Positions 23,827 to 31,958 of a DNA stretch of 37,706 nt are shown here, piece by piece. Source of the DNA: an uncultured Candidatus Melainabacteria bacterium (GTDB taxonomy: Bacteria; Cyanobacteriota; Vampirovibrionia; Gastranaerophilales; Gastranaerophilaceae); the NCBI GenBank assembly GCA_934754855.1, contig CAKVJR010000002.1, positions 1-37,706 on the forward strand, written 5' to 3'. The position numbers and the translations under genes are program-made. The first letter of the stretch is position 1, and every line of letters starts with the position of its first letter. The notes beneath the pieces were generated by a model. That model made no database searches and had not been told where the DNA came from. It saw nothing but the letters and a program-made list of their open reading frames with translations.

Positions 23827-24960
23827 ATGAAACTTAACAGACAATCTTATTTGAATACAAAACGTGATGCGTGGGTGGAAATTAATCTTGACGCAATTGA
23901 ACACAATATTTTGGAATTAAAAAAATATGCTCACGAAGGAGCAAAAATCCTTGCCGTTGTTAAGGCTGATGCCTACGGTCACGGAAGCGTTATGATTACG
24001 CCTACACTGCTTGCTTCGGGAGTTTATATGCTCGGAGTTGCGTCGATTGATGAGGCTATGCAACTTAGGGAAAATAAAATTACCGCACCGATTTTGGTTT
24101 TGGGTGCCGCTCCCGTTTGGGCCTTCGATTGGGCTGCCGAGAACGATATTTGCCTCTCTCTGTTTTTGCAGGAACATATCGATGCTTGCAAAATTACTTA
24201 TGAAAAAACAGGCATAAAACCTAAAGTTCATATCAAATTGGATACGGGCATGAATAGAATCGGTGTTTCTAAAGAAGATGCCGTTCCGTTGATTAAAAAA
24301 GTTCAACAGTGCGATTTTATTGAATTAAAGGGTATTTTTACACATTTTGCGTGTGCTGAAAATTTGGAAAAAACAAAAGAACAACTCAAAATTTGGGATT
24401 ATGTTCTTGAAAATGTTGATACGACAGGTTTGCTTTTGCACTGTGCAAATACTGCAGCGTTGATTACGTTTCCGCAAATTAATTACAATATGGCTCGGGC
24501 AGGTATTGGAATTTATGGCTTGCAACCTGATTTAATTCCTGATTTTGACAATCCTCCGAAACTCATTCCCGCAATGTCGTTGAGAGGTCGTATCGTCAAT
24601 ATTCATAATGCTCATGCCAATTCGGGCGTAAGTTATTCTCACAGATACGTGACGACGAAAGAAACCAAAATCGCAACCGTTCCTTTGGGTTATGCCGACG
24701 GCATTTCGAGAGGGTTGTCGGGAAAAATTTTCGGAATTTTGCACGGCAAAAAAGTTCCTCAAATCGGCAATATCACAATGGATCAGATGATGTTTGATAT
24801 CACGGGCGTTGACGCTGATGAGGGCGATGTAATTACTTTGCTCGGACAAGACGGCGACGAATTTATTTCGATTAACGAATGGGCTGATATTTTAAATACC
24901 ATTAACTATGAACTCATTTGCCGCTTGAGAGTAAGACTTGCAAGGGTTTATACAAGATAA
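23827..24960 (+). CDS. alr: Alanine racemase
   Basis: Alr interconverts L- and D-alanine for peptidoglycan, using PLP. The 377-residue protein (start MKLNRQSYL) has the PLP lysine in VVKADAYGHG (K46), HIKLDTGMNRIG, the barrel motif FTHFACAE, LHCANTAA, MARAGIGIYG, the catalytic-Tyr region GVSYSHRY and VPLGYADG. A longer frame from 23722 would add 35 hydrophobic residues running through the promoter and is rejected. Its stop abuts, with no gap, the stop of the convergent nadK; no terminator lies between them. Confidence 0.95.
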   Translation: MKLNRQSYLNTKRDAWVEINLDAIEHNILELKKYAHEGAKILAVVKADAYGHGSVMITPTLLASGVYMLGVASIDEAMQLRENKITAPILVLGAAPVWAFDWAAENDICLSLFLQEHIDACKITYEKTGIKPKVHIKLDTGMNRIGVSKEDAVPLIKKVQQCDFIELKGIFTHFACAENLEKTKEQLKIWDYVLENVDTTGLLLHCANTAALITFPQINYNMARAGIGIYGLQPDLIPDFDNPPKLIPAMSLRGRIVNIHNAHANSGVSYSHRYVTTKETKIATVPLGYADGISRGLSGKIFGILHGKKVPQIGNITMDQMMFDITGVDADEGDVITLLGQDGDEFISINEWADILNTINYELICRLRVRLARVYTR

Positions 24961-25797
24961 TTATCGGTTGTTCGGTACGCCCCAATAAAGTTTTTGTTTC
25001 AATATCGAGTAAAAACTTTGGTCGTTCAAAAGTAATAAACGTGCTTTATTTTTGTGTCTTTTGATTGTAATTTTGCAATTTTCAGGCACTGTGTAAGTTG
25101 TTTGTCCGTCAGCGGACATTTTGAGTTTTTTCGTGTTGTCAACAGATATGATTTCAATTTTTTCGTTTGACGGAATAACGAGAGGTCTTGCATTCAATGA
25201 ATGCGGGCAAATCGGCACTATGATAAAGGCGTTTAATCTCGGAACCAAAATCGGTCCGCCTGCGGAAATGTTGTATGCGGTTGAGCCTGTCGGGGTCGAA
25301 ACGATTAATCCGTCTGCCATGTAGTTGCAAATTGTGTTGCCGTTGACGGAAACGAAAAGTCTTGCTGTTCTTGAAAAACTTTCACTTTTGATAACGATAT
25401 CATTGAGGGCGGAAAGCCGTCCGGGAGTAGCAGAAAGCATTAATCTTTCCTCGCATTTTGTTTCTCCGTTGATAATTTTTTCGATGGAATTTTTGATATC
25501 ATTTGGGGAAGATTGTGCCAAAAAGCCCAATCTTCCGAGGTTTATGCCGAAAACAGGAATGTAGAATTTTGCATAAAATCTTGCGGCACGAAGAAGTGTT
25601 CCGTCGCCGCCTGCAACGATTGCAAGGGTTACGGTGCTGTCGAGGCTGTCAATGTTTGTCACGACATAATTCAATTCGTGACGTTCAAGTTCCGATTTGA
25701 TTTCCTGAACGGTTTTTTCGTACCCGTTTGAATTTGAATTATAAACAATTCCTATTTTTTCGAGAGAAAATTCATCTTTGTCGCAAAAATTTTTCAT
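24961..25797 (-). CDS. nadK: NAD kinase
   Basis: NadK phosphorylates NAD to NADP. The 278-residue protein (start MKNFCDKDE) has the signature GGDGT at 63-67, followed by FGINLGRLGFL, then ADGLIVSTPTGSTAYNISAGGP and the C-terminal RPLVIP / SADGQ motifs. A start 15 nt upstream (25812) is rejected because that ATG lies directly before and within the promoter -10 (ATGTATAAT). Start 25797 lies 6 nt after TATAAT, implying a leaderless mRNA. It lies 32 bp after the EEP-family gene and could also be read through from it. With nadA it gives the window two NAD(P) genes, not linked. Confidence 0.95.
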   Translation of the reverse strand: MKNFCDKDEFSLEKIGIVYNSNSNGYEKTVQEIKSELERHELNYVVTNIDSLDSTVTLAIVAGGDGTLLRAARFYAKFYIPVFGINLGRLGFLAQSSPNDIKNSIEKIINGETKCEERLMLSATPGRLSALNDIVIKSESFSRTARLFVSVNGNTICNYMADGLIVSTPTGSTAYNISAGGPILVPRLNAFIIVPICPHSLNARPLVIPSNEKIEIISVDNTKKLKMSADGQTTYTVPENCKITIKRHKNKARLLLLNDQSFYSILKQKLYWGVPNNR

Positions 25798-25803
25798 AGT
25801 TGA

Positions 25804-25809
25804 ATTATA
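25804..25809 (-). promoter_or_regulatory. -10 element of nadK, 6 nt from the start codon
   Basis: A perfect TATAAT preceded by TG on the minus strand ends 6 nt before the ATG at 25797, with TAGTCA at 17 nt as a -35. No ribosome-binding site exists between them. Confidence 0.55.
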
Positions 25810-25829
25810 CATTAAACTTCAAATTTTGA

Positions 25830-26786
25830 CTATTCTTTGAAAGATATTTCTGCCCAAATGGGGAGATGGTCGCTTCCGATGTTTTTCCCGACGGCATAAT
25901 CCCTTACCGCAAAAGACTTTGTGATGAAAATGTGGTCAAGCGTAATTCTAAACGGGAAAAACCAAAATGCTGACCATGTCGGATGAAAAATATTGCTGAG
26001 GTCTTTCATTTTGGATGTTTTAATGAAATTTTTGTAGTTGTATGAATATGAGGTTGTATTGAAATCCCCGACTATGATTGCATTATGACCGTTTTCTGCA
26101 ATGTAATTTGCAAGGTCATTTGTGATTTTTTGAGTATTTTTAAAATATTTTTGACAAACCGGCGGAGTTGTGTGAACACAAATAATTTCAAAAACTTTAC
26201 CCTTATAGTCGCAAAACGCTGAAATTGCGGGAATGTCCAACATTCCGACATTGAGTTTTCTGATTTCGGTAATGTGAATTTTTGAGTAGAGTGCAATTCC
26301 GAAGCCGTCATCACGACTGATTTCGTACATGAATGGGTAATTTTCTTTGACGGGTTGCAATTCTTCGCTCCATTTGTCGTCAAGTTCTTGTATAACAACG
26401 ATATCGGGCGAATTTCCGTTAATTTCGTTTCTTACGGTATCGTATTTTTGATTTTCTCTTAAAACGTTTACAACTTCAATTGTGAAACCTTGTTTTTTCG
26501 TATTATCATTGACTTTGACACTTCCTAAAACCGAAAAAAGATTTAAAACAACGATGCATACTATTAATAAGCCTGTCACGGTTTTTCGTTTTTTTATTAT
26601 GCAATAAACGAGTAGAATCAGCCCGAAAAGCAAATATTGCATACGAAATTGCGAGCAGATATCAAATAAAAAATTGAACTTTGAAAAATATCCTAAAATC
26701 GTTGTTGCAAGAGTAATATAGACGAGTACTTCTGCATAGTTTTTGATTTTTTCAACCGCTGATTTTTTATTTTCTAAAAATTTCAT
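25830..26786 (-). CDS. Membrane-anchored endonuclease/exonuclease/phosphatase (EEP) family protein
   Basis: The 318-residue protein has about three N-terminal membrane segments (about 18-95) and a C-terminal EEP domain. Motifs are IVVIQELDD (catalytic Glu), GIALYSK, ICVHTTPP, IIVGDFNTT (Asp/Asn pair) and LDHIFIT...GSDHLPI (catalytic His). EEP domains hydrolyse phosphodiester or phosphomonoester bonds in nucleic acids, sphingolipids or phosphoinositides; the domain probably faces the periplasm, and the substrate is unknown. It overlaps the O-methyltransferase stop by 4 bp (ATGA), so the two are translationally coupled. Confidence 0.87.
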   Translation of the reverse strand: MKFLENKKSAVEKIKNYAEVLVYITLATTILGYFSKFNFLFDICSQFRMQYLLFGLILLVYCIIKKRKTVTGLLIVCIVVLNLFSVLGSVKVNDNTKKQGFTIEVVNVLRENQKYDTVRNEINGNSPDIVVIQELDDKWSEELQPVKENYPFMYEISRDDGFGIALYSKIHITEIRKLNVGMLDIPAISAFCDYKGKVFEIICVHTTPPVCQKYFKNTQKITNDLANYIAENGHNAIIVGDFNTTSYSYNYKNFIKTSKMKDLSNIFHPTWSAFWFFPFRITLDHIFITKSFAVRDYAVGKNIGSDHLPIWAEISFKE

Positions 26787-27337
26787 TTATTTTTCCTTGC
26801 AATAAGGACGCCATCGGGAAGATTAAGGATTTGAGCAGAGTAGTCATCTCTGTGCGTAATTTCTTCGACGAAAGGCTTGACAGGGTCGGCGTGAGAGATG
26901 ATATCGTCAGCGACAATAATCCCTCCGACTTTTAAAAGCGGGTGTATGAGTTCAAAATCCTTGATATATTGGGCTTTATTTGCATCAATAAATACAAAAT
27001 CGAAAATTTCATTTTGCAATTCATTTTCAATTACAACCAGAGCGGGACCTAATTTTGCCGTAATAATGTCATCGACACCGCATTTTTTGAAGTTTTCGAT
27101 TGCAACGGAGCGGCGTTTTTCCCAATATTCAATTGTTGTGAGTTTTCCGCCTGTTTCTTTCAATGCAAGTGCTATTCTCAAACCCGAATAGCCGTTCGAC
27201 GTGCCGAGTTCCAAGACATTCTGTGCGTTTGACACTTTTATCAAAAATTCAATAAAATCGCCTGTTTCTCTTGAAATATTCCAAAAATCGTTTTTAGTCG
27301 ATTCTAATTCTCTTAATGTATCTTCAACTATGCTCAT
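26783..27337 (-). CDS. SAM-dependent O-methyltransferase (caffeoyl-CoA OMT / TrmR-like family)
   Basis: The 184-residue protein (start MSIVEDTLREL) has the class I methyltransferase motif VLELGTSNGYSG (SAM binding), TTIEYWEKR, FDFVFIDANKAQY and LLKVGGIIVADD, typical of the small cation-dependent O-methyltransferase family. The true substrate may be a small catechol-like compound or tRNA; some members modify tRNA uridine-34. A longer frame from 27541 overlaps the upstream gene by 200 bp and is rejected. The start lies 1 nt after the stop of the beta-propeller gene. Confidence 0.9.
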   Translation of the reverse strand: MSIVEDTLRELESTKNDFWNISRETGDFIEFLIKVSNAQNVLELGTSNGYSGLRIALALKETGGKLTTIEYWEKRRSVAIENFKKCGVDDIITAKLGPALVVIENELQNEIFDFVFIDANKAQYIKDFELIHPLLKVGGIIVADDIISHADPVKPFVEEITHRDDYSAQILNLPDGVLIARKNK

Positions 27338-27338
27338 T

Positions 27339-28997
27339 TTATAATGTTTGTTCCAAAATATTGATATTATTGATTTTGTTAATGATTGTGATTGAATTAA
27401 TCGGCATATCGAGCGGATAAACTCCGACGACTTTTGATGTGTCGAGATTAATAATCGTGTATTTTTTGCCGCTTGCGTCAGTAACGAGGGCAAGGTTTGA
27501 GTTGTCAATTCTCGTGATTTTTCTCGGGAAAGATTCTTCAAGTTTTATCGTTGACATGTATTTCAAGGAATCTGTGTCTAAAACGTTGATTTCTTTGTCA
27601 CCTGAGCAAAGAATGAAAAGTTTATTGCCGTACAAGAACATATCTGTCGGCTTGTTGCCTGTTCTGAGGGTTCTTTCTTCGACGGTTGCAGTTACGGGGT
27701 CAACACTTTGGTCAACTTGTTCGTAATCTCTGATGTCAGTTGGAATGCCTAAGAATTTTTTTGTTCCGTTTGACAATTTTCTTTGCAAAATTGCACCCTT
27801 GTCTTCGTTTTCTTCTCCGTCATTGTGGATTTTGTTCAAGTCGAAATCGTTTATTAAGAGTTTATTTTGCGTTCTTGAAATTGCATAGAGTCTGTTTGCA
27901 TCGTCAATAAGCAATTTTGAGATATTTTCCATTTTTGTTACGGGAACATTTTTGTAATCATCATCAATTTTGATAATGTAAATGTTGTCGGAATTTTTAT
28001 CGGCATAAGCAAGTTGCGTGCCGTTGTCAGACAAAGTCATTCTGTACGGTGCTGCGTCAAGTGAAATTTTCTCCGTAACAGCCATATCCGTAAGGTCGAT
28101 TGTGAAAATTGATTGACCTTCTGCACTCATAATGTATGCTTTGTTGGTTGCATCGTTAACTTCAACTTCTGACGGTTGAGCGTTAATTTCGATGCTTCTT
28201 GCGATTTGTTCATTTCCGATGTCGGCAACGTCAATTTGATTTTTGCCGAAAACTGCCGCAATCAAAAATCTCTTGTCGGGTGTAACTTTTACATCTTTTA
28301 AAATACCTTTCAATTTCAATCCGTAAATAGGTTCGGGACGTCCGGGAGCAAAGACTTTCAGGTATTGAGAGTCAAAATTTGTCGCAAGGAACATTTTGCC
28401 GTCAAGTTCTTTTGGCATTTTGGTTTTAAGAACTTTCACGTGAGTTTTGACGATTTTTTTGCCGTTTTTCTTTGCGACAACTGTTTTTGTCGGGGTAGTT
28501 GAATTTGATGCAACTTTTTTATCTGCTTTTATTGAGCGGTCAACGACAGGAATTTCGAGGTTTCCGAGCAAACCTTTAAGATTTTCGGAAACGTATAATC
28601 CGTTCGGAACGAGCATATCTTGGGGCAAAATACCTGATTGAATAACATCGGGCAAATCCTGATATGTCGTCAAAGTCTTTCTGTTGCCGTCTTTCAAGAC
28701 TTTCAAAAGAGAAAAACCGTTATTGAAAACAATAATTTCAGGTTCATCTTTCAACGTTTTTCCGCTCGGGTAAGTCCAAACAATTTCGAGCCTCGGAACG
28801 TCTTTAATTTCTTCGGGCAAGACGGGAATATAGGTCGTACCGTCTTTGAAGTTGATAAGACCGTCAAATCTTACCGTGCAATCTCTTGCGTTGTCAAACA
28901 GGTAGATATTCATTTGATGAGGCAACATTATTGCTTCTGCGGACATTCCGCCCGAAAGCATAAGTGATACGAGTATTGCGGGTAAAATCTTTTTCAT
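27339..28997 (-). CDS. Exported beta-propeller (YncE / YVTN-like) protein
   Basis: The 552-residue protein has a signal peptide (MKKILPAILVSLMLSGGMSAEA), an N-terminal domain of about 200 residues with a Lys/Thr-rich linker (about 155-190), and a C-terminal propeller made of repeats such as GRPEPIYGLKLKGILKDVKVTPDKR, DIGNEQIARSIEINAQPSEVEV and DTDSLKYMSTIKLEESFPRKI in shortened form. These repeats resemble the 40-residue YVTN beta-propeller family. Function unknown; protein binding at the cell surface or in the periplasm is likely. AGGA lies 7 nt before the ATG and 12 bp separate it from dnaJ, so it seems to belong to the grpE-dnaJ transcript. Confidence 0.85.
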   Translation of the reverse strand: MKKILPAILVSLMLSGGMSAEAIMLPHQMNIYLFDNARDCTVRFDGLINFKDGTTYIPVLPEEIKDVPRLEIVWTYPSGKTLKDEPEIIVFNNGFSLLKVLKDGNRKTLTTYQDLPDVIQSGILPQDMLVPNGLYVSENLKGLLGNLEIPVVDRSIKADKKVASNSTTPTKTVVAKKNGKKIVKTHVKVLKTKMPKELDGKMFLATNFDSQYLKVFAPGRPEPIYGLKLKGILKDVKVTPDKRFLIAAVFGKNQIDVADIGNEQIARSIEINAQPSEVEVNDATNKAYIMSAEGQSIFTIDLTDMAVTEKISLDAAPYRMTLSDNGTQLAYADKNSDNIYIIKIDDDYKNVPVTKMENISKLLIDDANRLYAISRTQNKLLINDFDLNKIHNDGEENEDKGAILQRKLSNGTKKFLGIPTDIRDYEQVDQSVDPVTATVEERTLRTGNKPTDMFLYGNKLFILCSGDKEINVLDTDSLKYMSTIKLEESFPRKITRIDNSNLALVTDASGKKYTIINLDTSKVVGVYPLDMPINSITIINKINNINILEQTL

Positions 28998-29009
28998 TTT
29001 TTATTCCTA

Positions 29010-30125
29010 TTATTTACTAAAGGCACTTTTAACCTTATCAATAATGCCCTCTTGAGGTTTTCTGCCTTTTGAAAGTTCAAAAAGTTTTTCATAGAGGAGT
29101 TTTTCCTCGTCCGACATAGATTTTGGCGGAGCAAGTTTAACTACTACATGATGATCGCCACGGCGGTTTGTCCCGATGAACGGCACGCCCTGACCTTTTA
29201 TGGTTATTATTTTATCATGTTCTGTTCCTTGTGGCACGGTAATTATTTTTTCACCGTCGAGTGTTTTGATGGAAACCTTGTCACCAAGGGCTGCTTGCGG
29301 GAATGAGATATTTAAAATTGTGTAAATATCGTTACCTTTTCTGATAAAGTAGTCATCTTCCTTTACTAAAATGACAACGTATAAATCGCCTGCGGGTCCG
29401 CCGTTTTTGCCTGCATCGCCCTCGTTTGAAACTCTGATTTTTGTTCCGTTGTCAACGCCTGCCGGAATTTTTACTTTGATTTTCTTTTCAACTTCTTTTA
29501 CGCCGTTACCGTGGCAATCGGGGCAAGATTCTGCATAAATTTTACCTTTTCCGTGACATTTCGGGCAAGTTGAAATTTGGCTGAAATTGCCGAGAAGAGT
29601 TTGTTGAACCTGTTGGACTTTTCCCGTTCCGCCGCAAGTTTGACAAACAGTCGGCTTTGTTCCTGCTTTTCCGCCTGTTCCGTTGCAGGTTTCGCAAGTT
29701 TCTTCGTGAGTTATGTGAAGTTCTTTTTCAACTCCGAAAATCGCATCTTTAAAGTCTAATTGAATGTTTATTCTTAAATCGTCGCCACGTCTTGGGGCAT
29801 CGGGATTTTCATATCTTCTTGAAAATCCGCCGCCAAAAAAGGCTTCAAAAATGTCGTTCAATCCGCCGAAACCGCCTTCAAACGGTCCTGCGTTGCTATA
29901 TCCTGCGTTTGATAATCCTTCTTCACCGTATCTGTCGTATAAAGCACGTTTGTCGTCATCAGAGAGAGTTTCGTATGCTTTACCCAATTCTTTGAATTTT
30001 TCTTCAGCATCGGGTGCTTTGTTTACGTCGGGGTGGAGTTCTCTTGCTTTTTTTCGGAATGCGGATTTAATTTCGTCTTTTCCCGCATCACGACTCACCC
30101 CTAATATTTCATAGTAATCAGCCAT
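29010..30125 (-). CDS. dnaJ: Chaperone protein DnaJ
   Basis: DnaJ delivers unfolded proteins to DnaK and stimulates its ATPase. The 371-residue protein has a J domain with HPD (residues 32-34), a Gly/Phe-rich region (GGFGGLNDIFEAFFGGGF), four zinc-binding CXXCXGXG repeats (from CETCNGTG to CPDCHGNG) and the C-terminal substrate domain. The family length is 370-380. It starts 4 bp after the grpE stop, so the two are cotranscribed. dnaK and hrcA are not in the window. Confidence 0.97.
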   Translation of the reverse strand: MADYYEILGVSRDAGKDEIKSAFRKKARELHPDVNKAPDAEEKFKELGKAYETLSDDDKRALYDRYGEEGLSNAGYSNAGPFEGGFGGLNDIFEAFFGGGFSRRYENPDAPRRGDDLRINIQLDFKDAIFGVEKELHITHEETCETCNGTGGKAGTKPTVCQTCGGTGKVQQVQQTLLGNFSQISTCPKCHGKGKIYAESCPDCHGNGVKEVEKKIKVKIPAGVDNGTKIRVSNEGDAGKNGGPAGDLYVVILVKEDDYFIRKGNDIYTILNISFPQAALGDKVSIKTLDGEKIITVPQGTEHDKIITIKGQGVPFIGTNRRGDHHVVVKLAPPKSMSDEEKLLYEKLFELSKGRKPQEGIIDKVKSAFSK

Positions 30126-30129
30126 TGTT

Positions 30130-30798
30130 TCACTTACCTACCGCTACACTCACCATTGAGGCTCTCAAAACTTTATCGCCGAACTTGTAGCCTTTTTGCA
30201 TTTCTTGCATAACGGTTTCTTCGGGGTGTTCGTCCGTTGGAACCTGCATAACTGCTTCGTGGAGGTTCGGGTCAAATTTTTCGCCCTCTGTTTTAATTTG
30301 TTCCAAGCCTAATTTTGTGAGTGCATCTCTGAATTGTTTGTTCAAAATGTTGAAAGATTCTTTTGCTTTTTCGCAATCGTCAATTTTTTCCATTGCTTTT
30401 TCCGCACGGTCAAAATTGTCCGCAAGTTCAATCATTTTCTTCAAGGCTTGTTCCGTGCCGAACTTGATGAGATTTTCACGTTCAGATTCCTGTCTTTTTC
30501 TGTAATTGTCAAAATCTGCAGCAAGTCTTAAATATTGGTTATTAAGCGTTTCATACGCTTCTTTTGTTTTCTTTAATTCTTCTTCTGATTTGTTTCCGAA
30601 AAGTCCGCCCAAAATGCCTTTCTTTTCTTGTGTTTCTGCTTCTTTTTCTGTTTTTTCGTCTTTTTCTTCAACAATTTCTTTGTCTTCTGTTGAAGTTTCT
30701 TCCGTATCTTCAATATTTACGGTATTTTCCGTTTCATCTGTTGCAAACGGATTAGATGATTTTTTTTCTTCTTCGTGATTTTTATGATGTTTTGACAT
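30130..30798 (-). CDS. grpE: Nucleotide exchange factor GrpE
   Basis: GrpE exchanges ADP on DnaK. The 222-residue protein has a long acidic, low-complexity N-terminus (about 1-75, rich in Glu, Lys and Thr), a dimerising helix with YLRLAADFDNYRKRQESERE, and the C-terminal beta domain (ALTKLGLEQIKTEGEKFDPNLHEAVMQVP, shortened here). It heads the minus-strand grpE-dnaJ-propeller run. The N-terminal extension is longer than in E. coli GrpE and ends in KKGILGGLFGNKSEE. Confidence 0.95.
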   Translation of the reverse strand: MSKHHKNHEEEKKSSNPFATDETENTVNIEDTEETSTEDKEIVEEKDEKTEKEAETQEKKGILGGLFGNKSEEELKKTKEAYETLNNQYLRLAADFDNYRKRQESERENLIKFGTEQALKKMIELADNFDRAEKAMEKIDDCEKAKESFNILNKQFRDALTKLGLEQIKTEGEKFDPNLHEAVMQVPTDEHPEETVMQEMQKGYKFGDKVLRASMVSVAVGK

Positions 30799-30818
30799 AA
30801 ATTTTCCCTTTTTTAATT

Positions 30819-30846
30819 ATTATAGTTAAAAACAAACTATTCTCAA
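30819..30846 (-). promoter_or_regulatory. Sigma-70 type promoter of grpE
   Basis: On the minus strand, TTGAGA (30846-30841), a 16-nt spacer and TATAAT (30824-30819) precede the grpE ATG by 20 nt, with AAAGGG between. I see no CIRCE inverted repeat, so HrcA control is not supported. Confidence 0.6.
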
Positions 30847-30922
30847 ACCTTTTTAATAATTTTTTAACTTTTGAGATACAATTTTTCAGAAAAATGTTAT
30901 TATAGAGTGGTAGAGGTTAAAA

Positions 30923-31942
30923 ATGGCTAAAATCAGACGGTTTAACATTTCGCATTTTAAAAAAGTTCAAAAGATGGTTTCATCGATTTCTCCCGATGAA
31001 AAAATTTCTTACAGCGGAACGATTTTGGGCGGTTTGTTGGACATTTTTCAGGATTTTATGCCGCTTGCACTTCGCAAATCCCCCGAATCGTACATTGTTG
31101 TTAATGAAAATAACGATGTTAAGGCGTTTATAACGATTGAAGTCACAAAGGGGAATAAGCACAAATGGTTTGTTAAGCAACTTTTTCTTGATAAAAATTC
31201 TTTTGATGAGGGAAAACAGTTGATTGGCTATGTTGTCGCTAAATACGGTGCTTTGGGGGCGGATACGTTTTGTGTTTTGATTGATGAAAATGATGAAACT
31301 TCGGCGGAACTTTTCTCAAAACGATGCGGATTCAGATTGTGTTCTCGGGAAGTTGTTTGGCATGCTCCTGATTTTGATTTGAATTCAAATTATAAATGGT
31401 CTGATTTTTGCAAATTGAGTAATTTTGAGGCGAAAAAAGTTGCAAGTTTCTTTAATGACGGGATTTTGCCGCATTTCAGATTTTCGCTCGAACAAGATAT
31501 TGATGAGTTTAAGACACCGATTTTAAAAAATCCTTTCAAAAAATATCCTAAAAATTTTATTCTGAAAAATAAAGATAAAAGCATTCTTGCGTATCTTGAG
31601 TATCATTTTGTCAATCAGAGAGATTTTTTAGTCGATTTAATTGTGACAAAACCCTTTGAGGACGAGTATTTGCCGATTTTGAAATCTGTTATTTCTCATC
31701 TTAAAACAATTGTTCCGAACGGGAATATCTTTGTTTTGAACAGAAATTATATGACAAGTGCAAAACCCTTTGAGGACGTGCTTTGCGGTTGTGGCTTTGA
31801 AAAAACGCAAATAAAAATGCTTTTGGTAAAAGATTTTTATAAACCTTTAAAAACCGAGGAACCGATAGTTAATCCTGCCGTAATTTTCAATGAAATTACC
31901 CCTGCATTTATGCTTGGTGACAGTTTGCAAAAATCTGATTAA
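30923..31942 (+). CDS. GNAT-like acetyltransferase family protein
   Basis: The 339-residue protein resembles a double GNAT fold. Residues about 1-150 read like one unit (SYIVVNENNDVKAFITIEV, WFVKQLFLDKN, then AELFSKRCGFRL, a typical C-terminal GNAT segment). Residues about 160-310 repeat the pattern in weaker form (SILAYLEYHFVN, FLVDLIVTKPFEDEY, DVLCGCGFEKTQIKMLLVK). No clear acetyl-CoA Q/RxxGxG/A motif is seen, so catalysis is uncertain. The start has AGAGGT upstream. It is followed 16 bp later by proB, which has its own -10. Confidence 0.6.
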   Translation: MAKIRRFNISHFKKVQKMVSSISPDEKISYSGTILGGLLDIFQDFMPLALRKSPESYIVVNENNDVKAFITIEVTKGNKHKWFVKQLFLDKNSFDEGKQLIGYVVAKYGALGADTFCVLIDENDETSAELFSKRCGFRLCSREVVWHAPDFDLNSNYKWSDFCKLSNFEAKKVASFFNDGILPHFRFSLEQDIDEFKTPILKNPFKKYPKNFILKNKDKSILAYLEYHFVNQRDFLVDLIVTKPFEDEYLPILKSVISHLKTIVPNGNIFVLNRNYMTSAKPFEDVLCGCGFEKTQIKMLLVKDFYKPLKTEEPIVNPAVIFNEITPAFMLGDSLQKSD

Positions 31943-31946
31943 ATAC

Positions 31947-31952
31947 TATAAT
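31947..31952 (+). promoter_or_regulatory. -10 element of proB, 6 nt from the start codon
   Basis: A perfect TATAAT ends 6 nt before the ATG at 31959, with TTTGCA 17 nt upstream as a weak -35. There is no ribosome-binding site, so the proB mRNA is likely leaderless. Confidence 0.55.
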
Positions 31953-31958
31953 TTTCTT

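Noticed and set aside
25798..25812. Upstream in-frame start for nadK
   Set aside because: The five codons include the TATAAT promoter element itself.
27338..27541. Longer O-methyltransferase reading from 27541
   Set aside because: It overlaps about 200 bp of the propeller gene and adds a sequence unlike the family; start 27337 fits the stop-start junction.
30799..30922. CIRCE operator before grpE
   Set aside because: I looked for TTAGCACTC-N9-GAGTGCTAA and saw no such inverted repeat.
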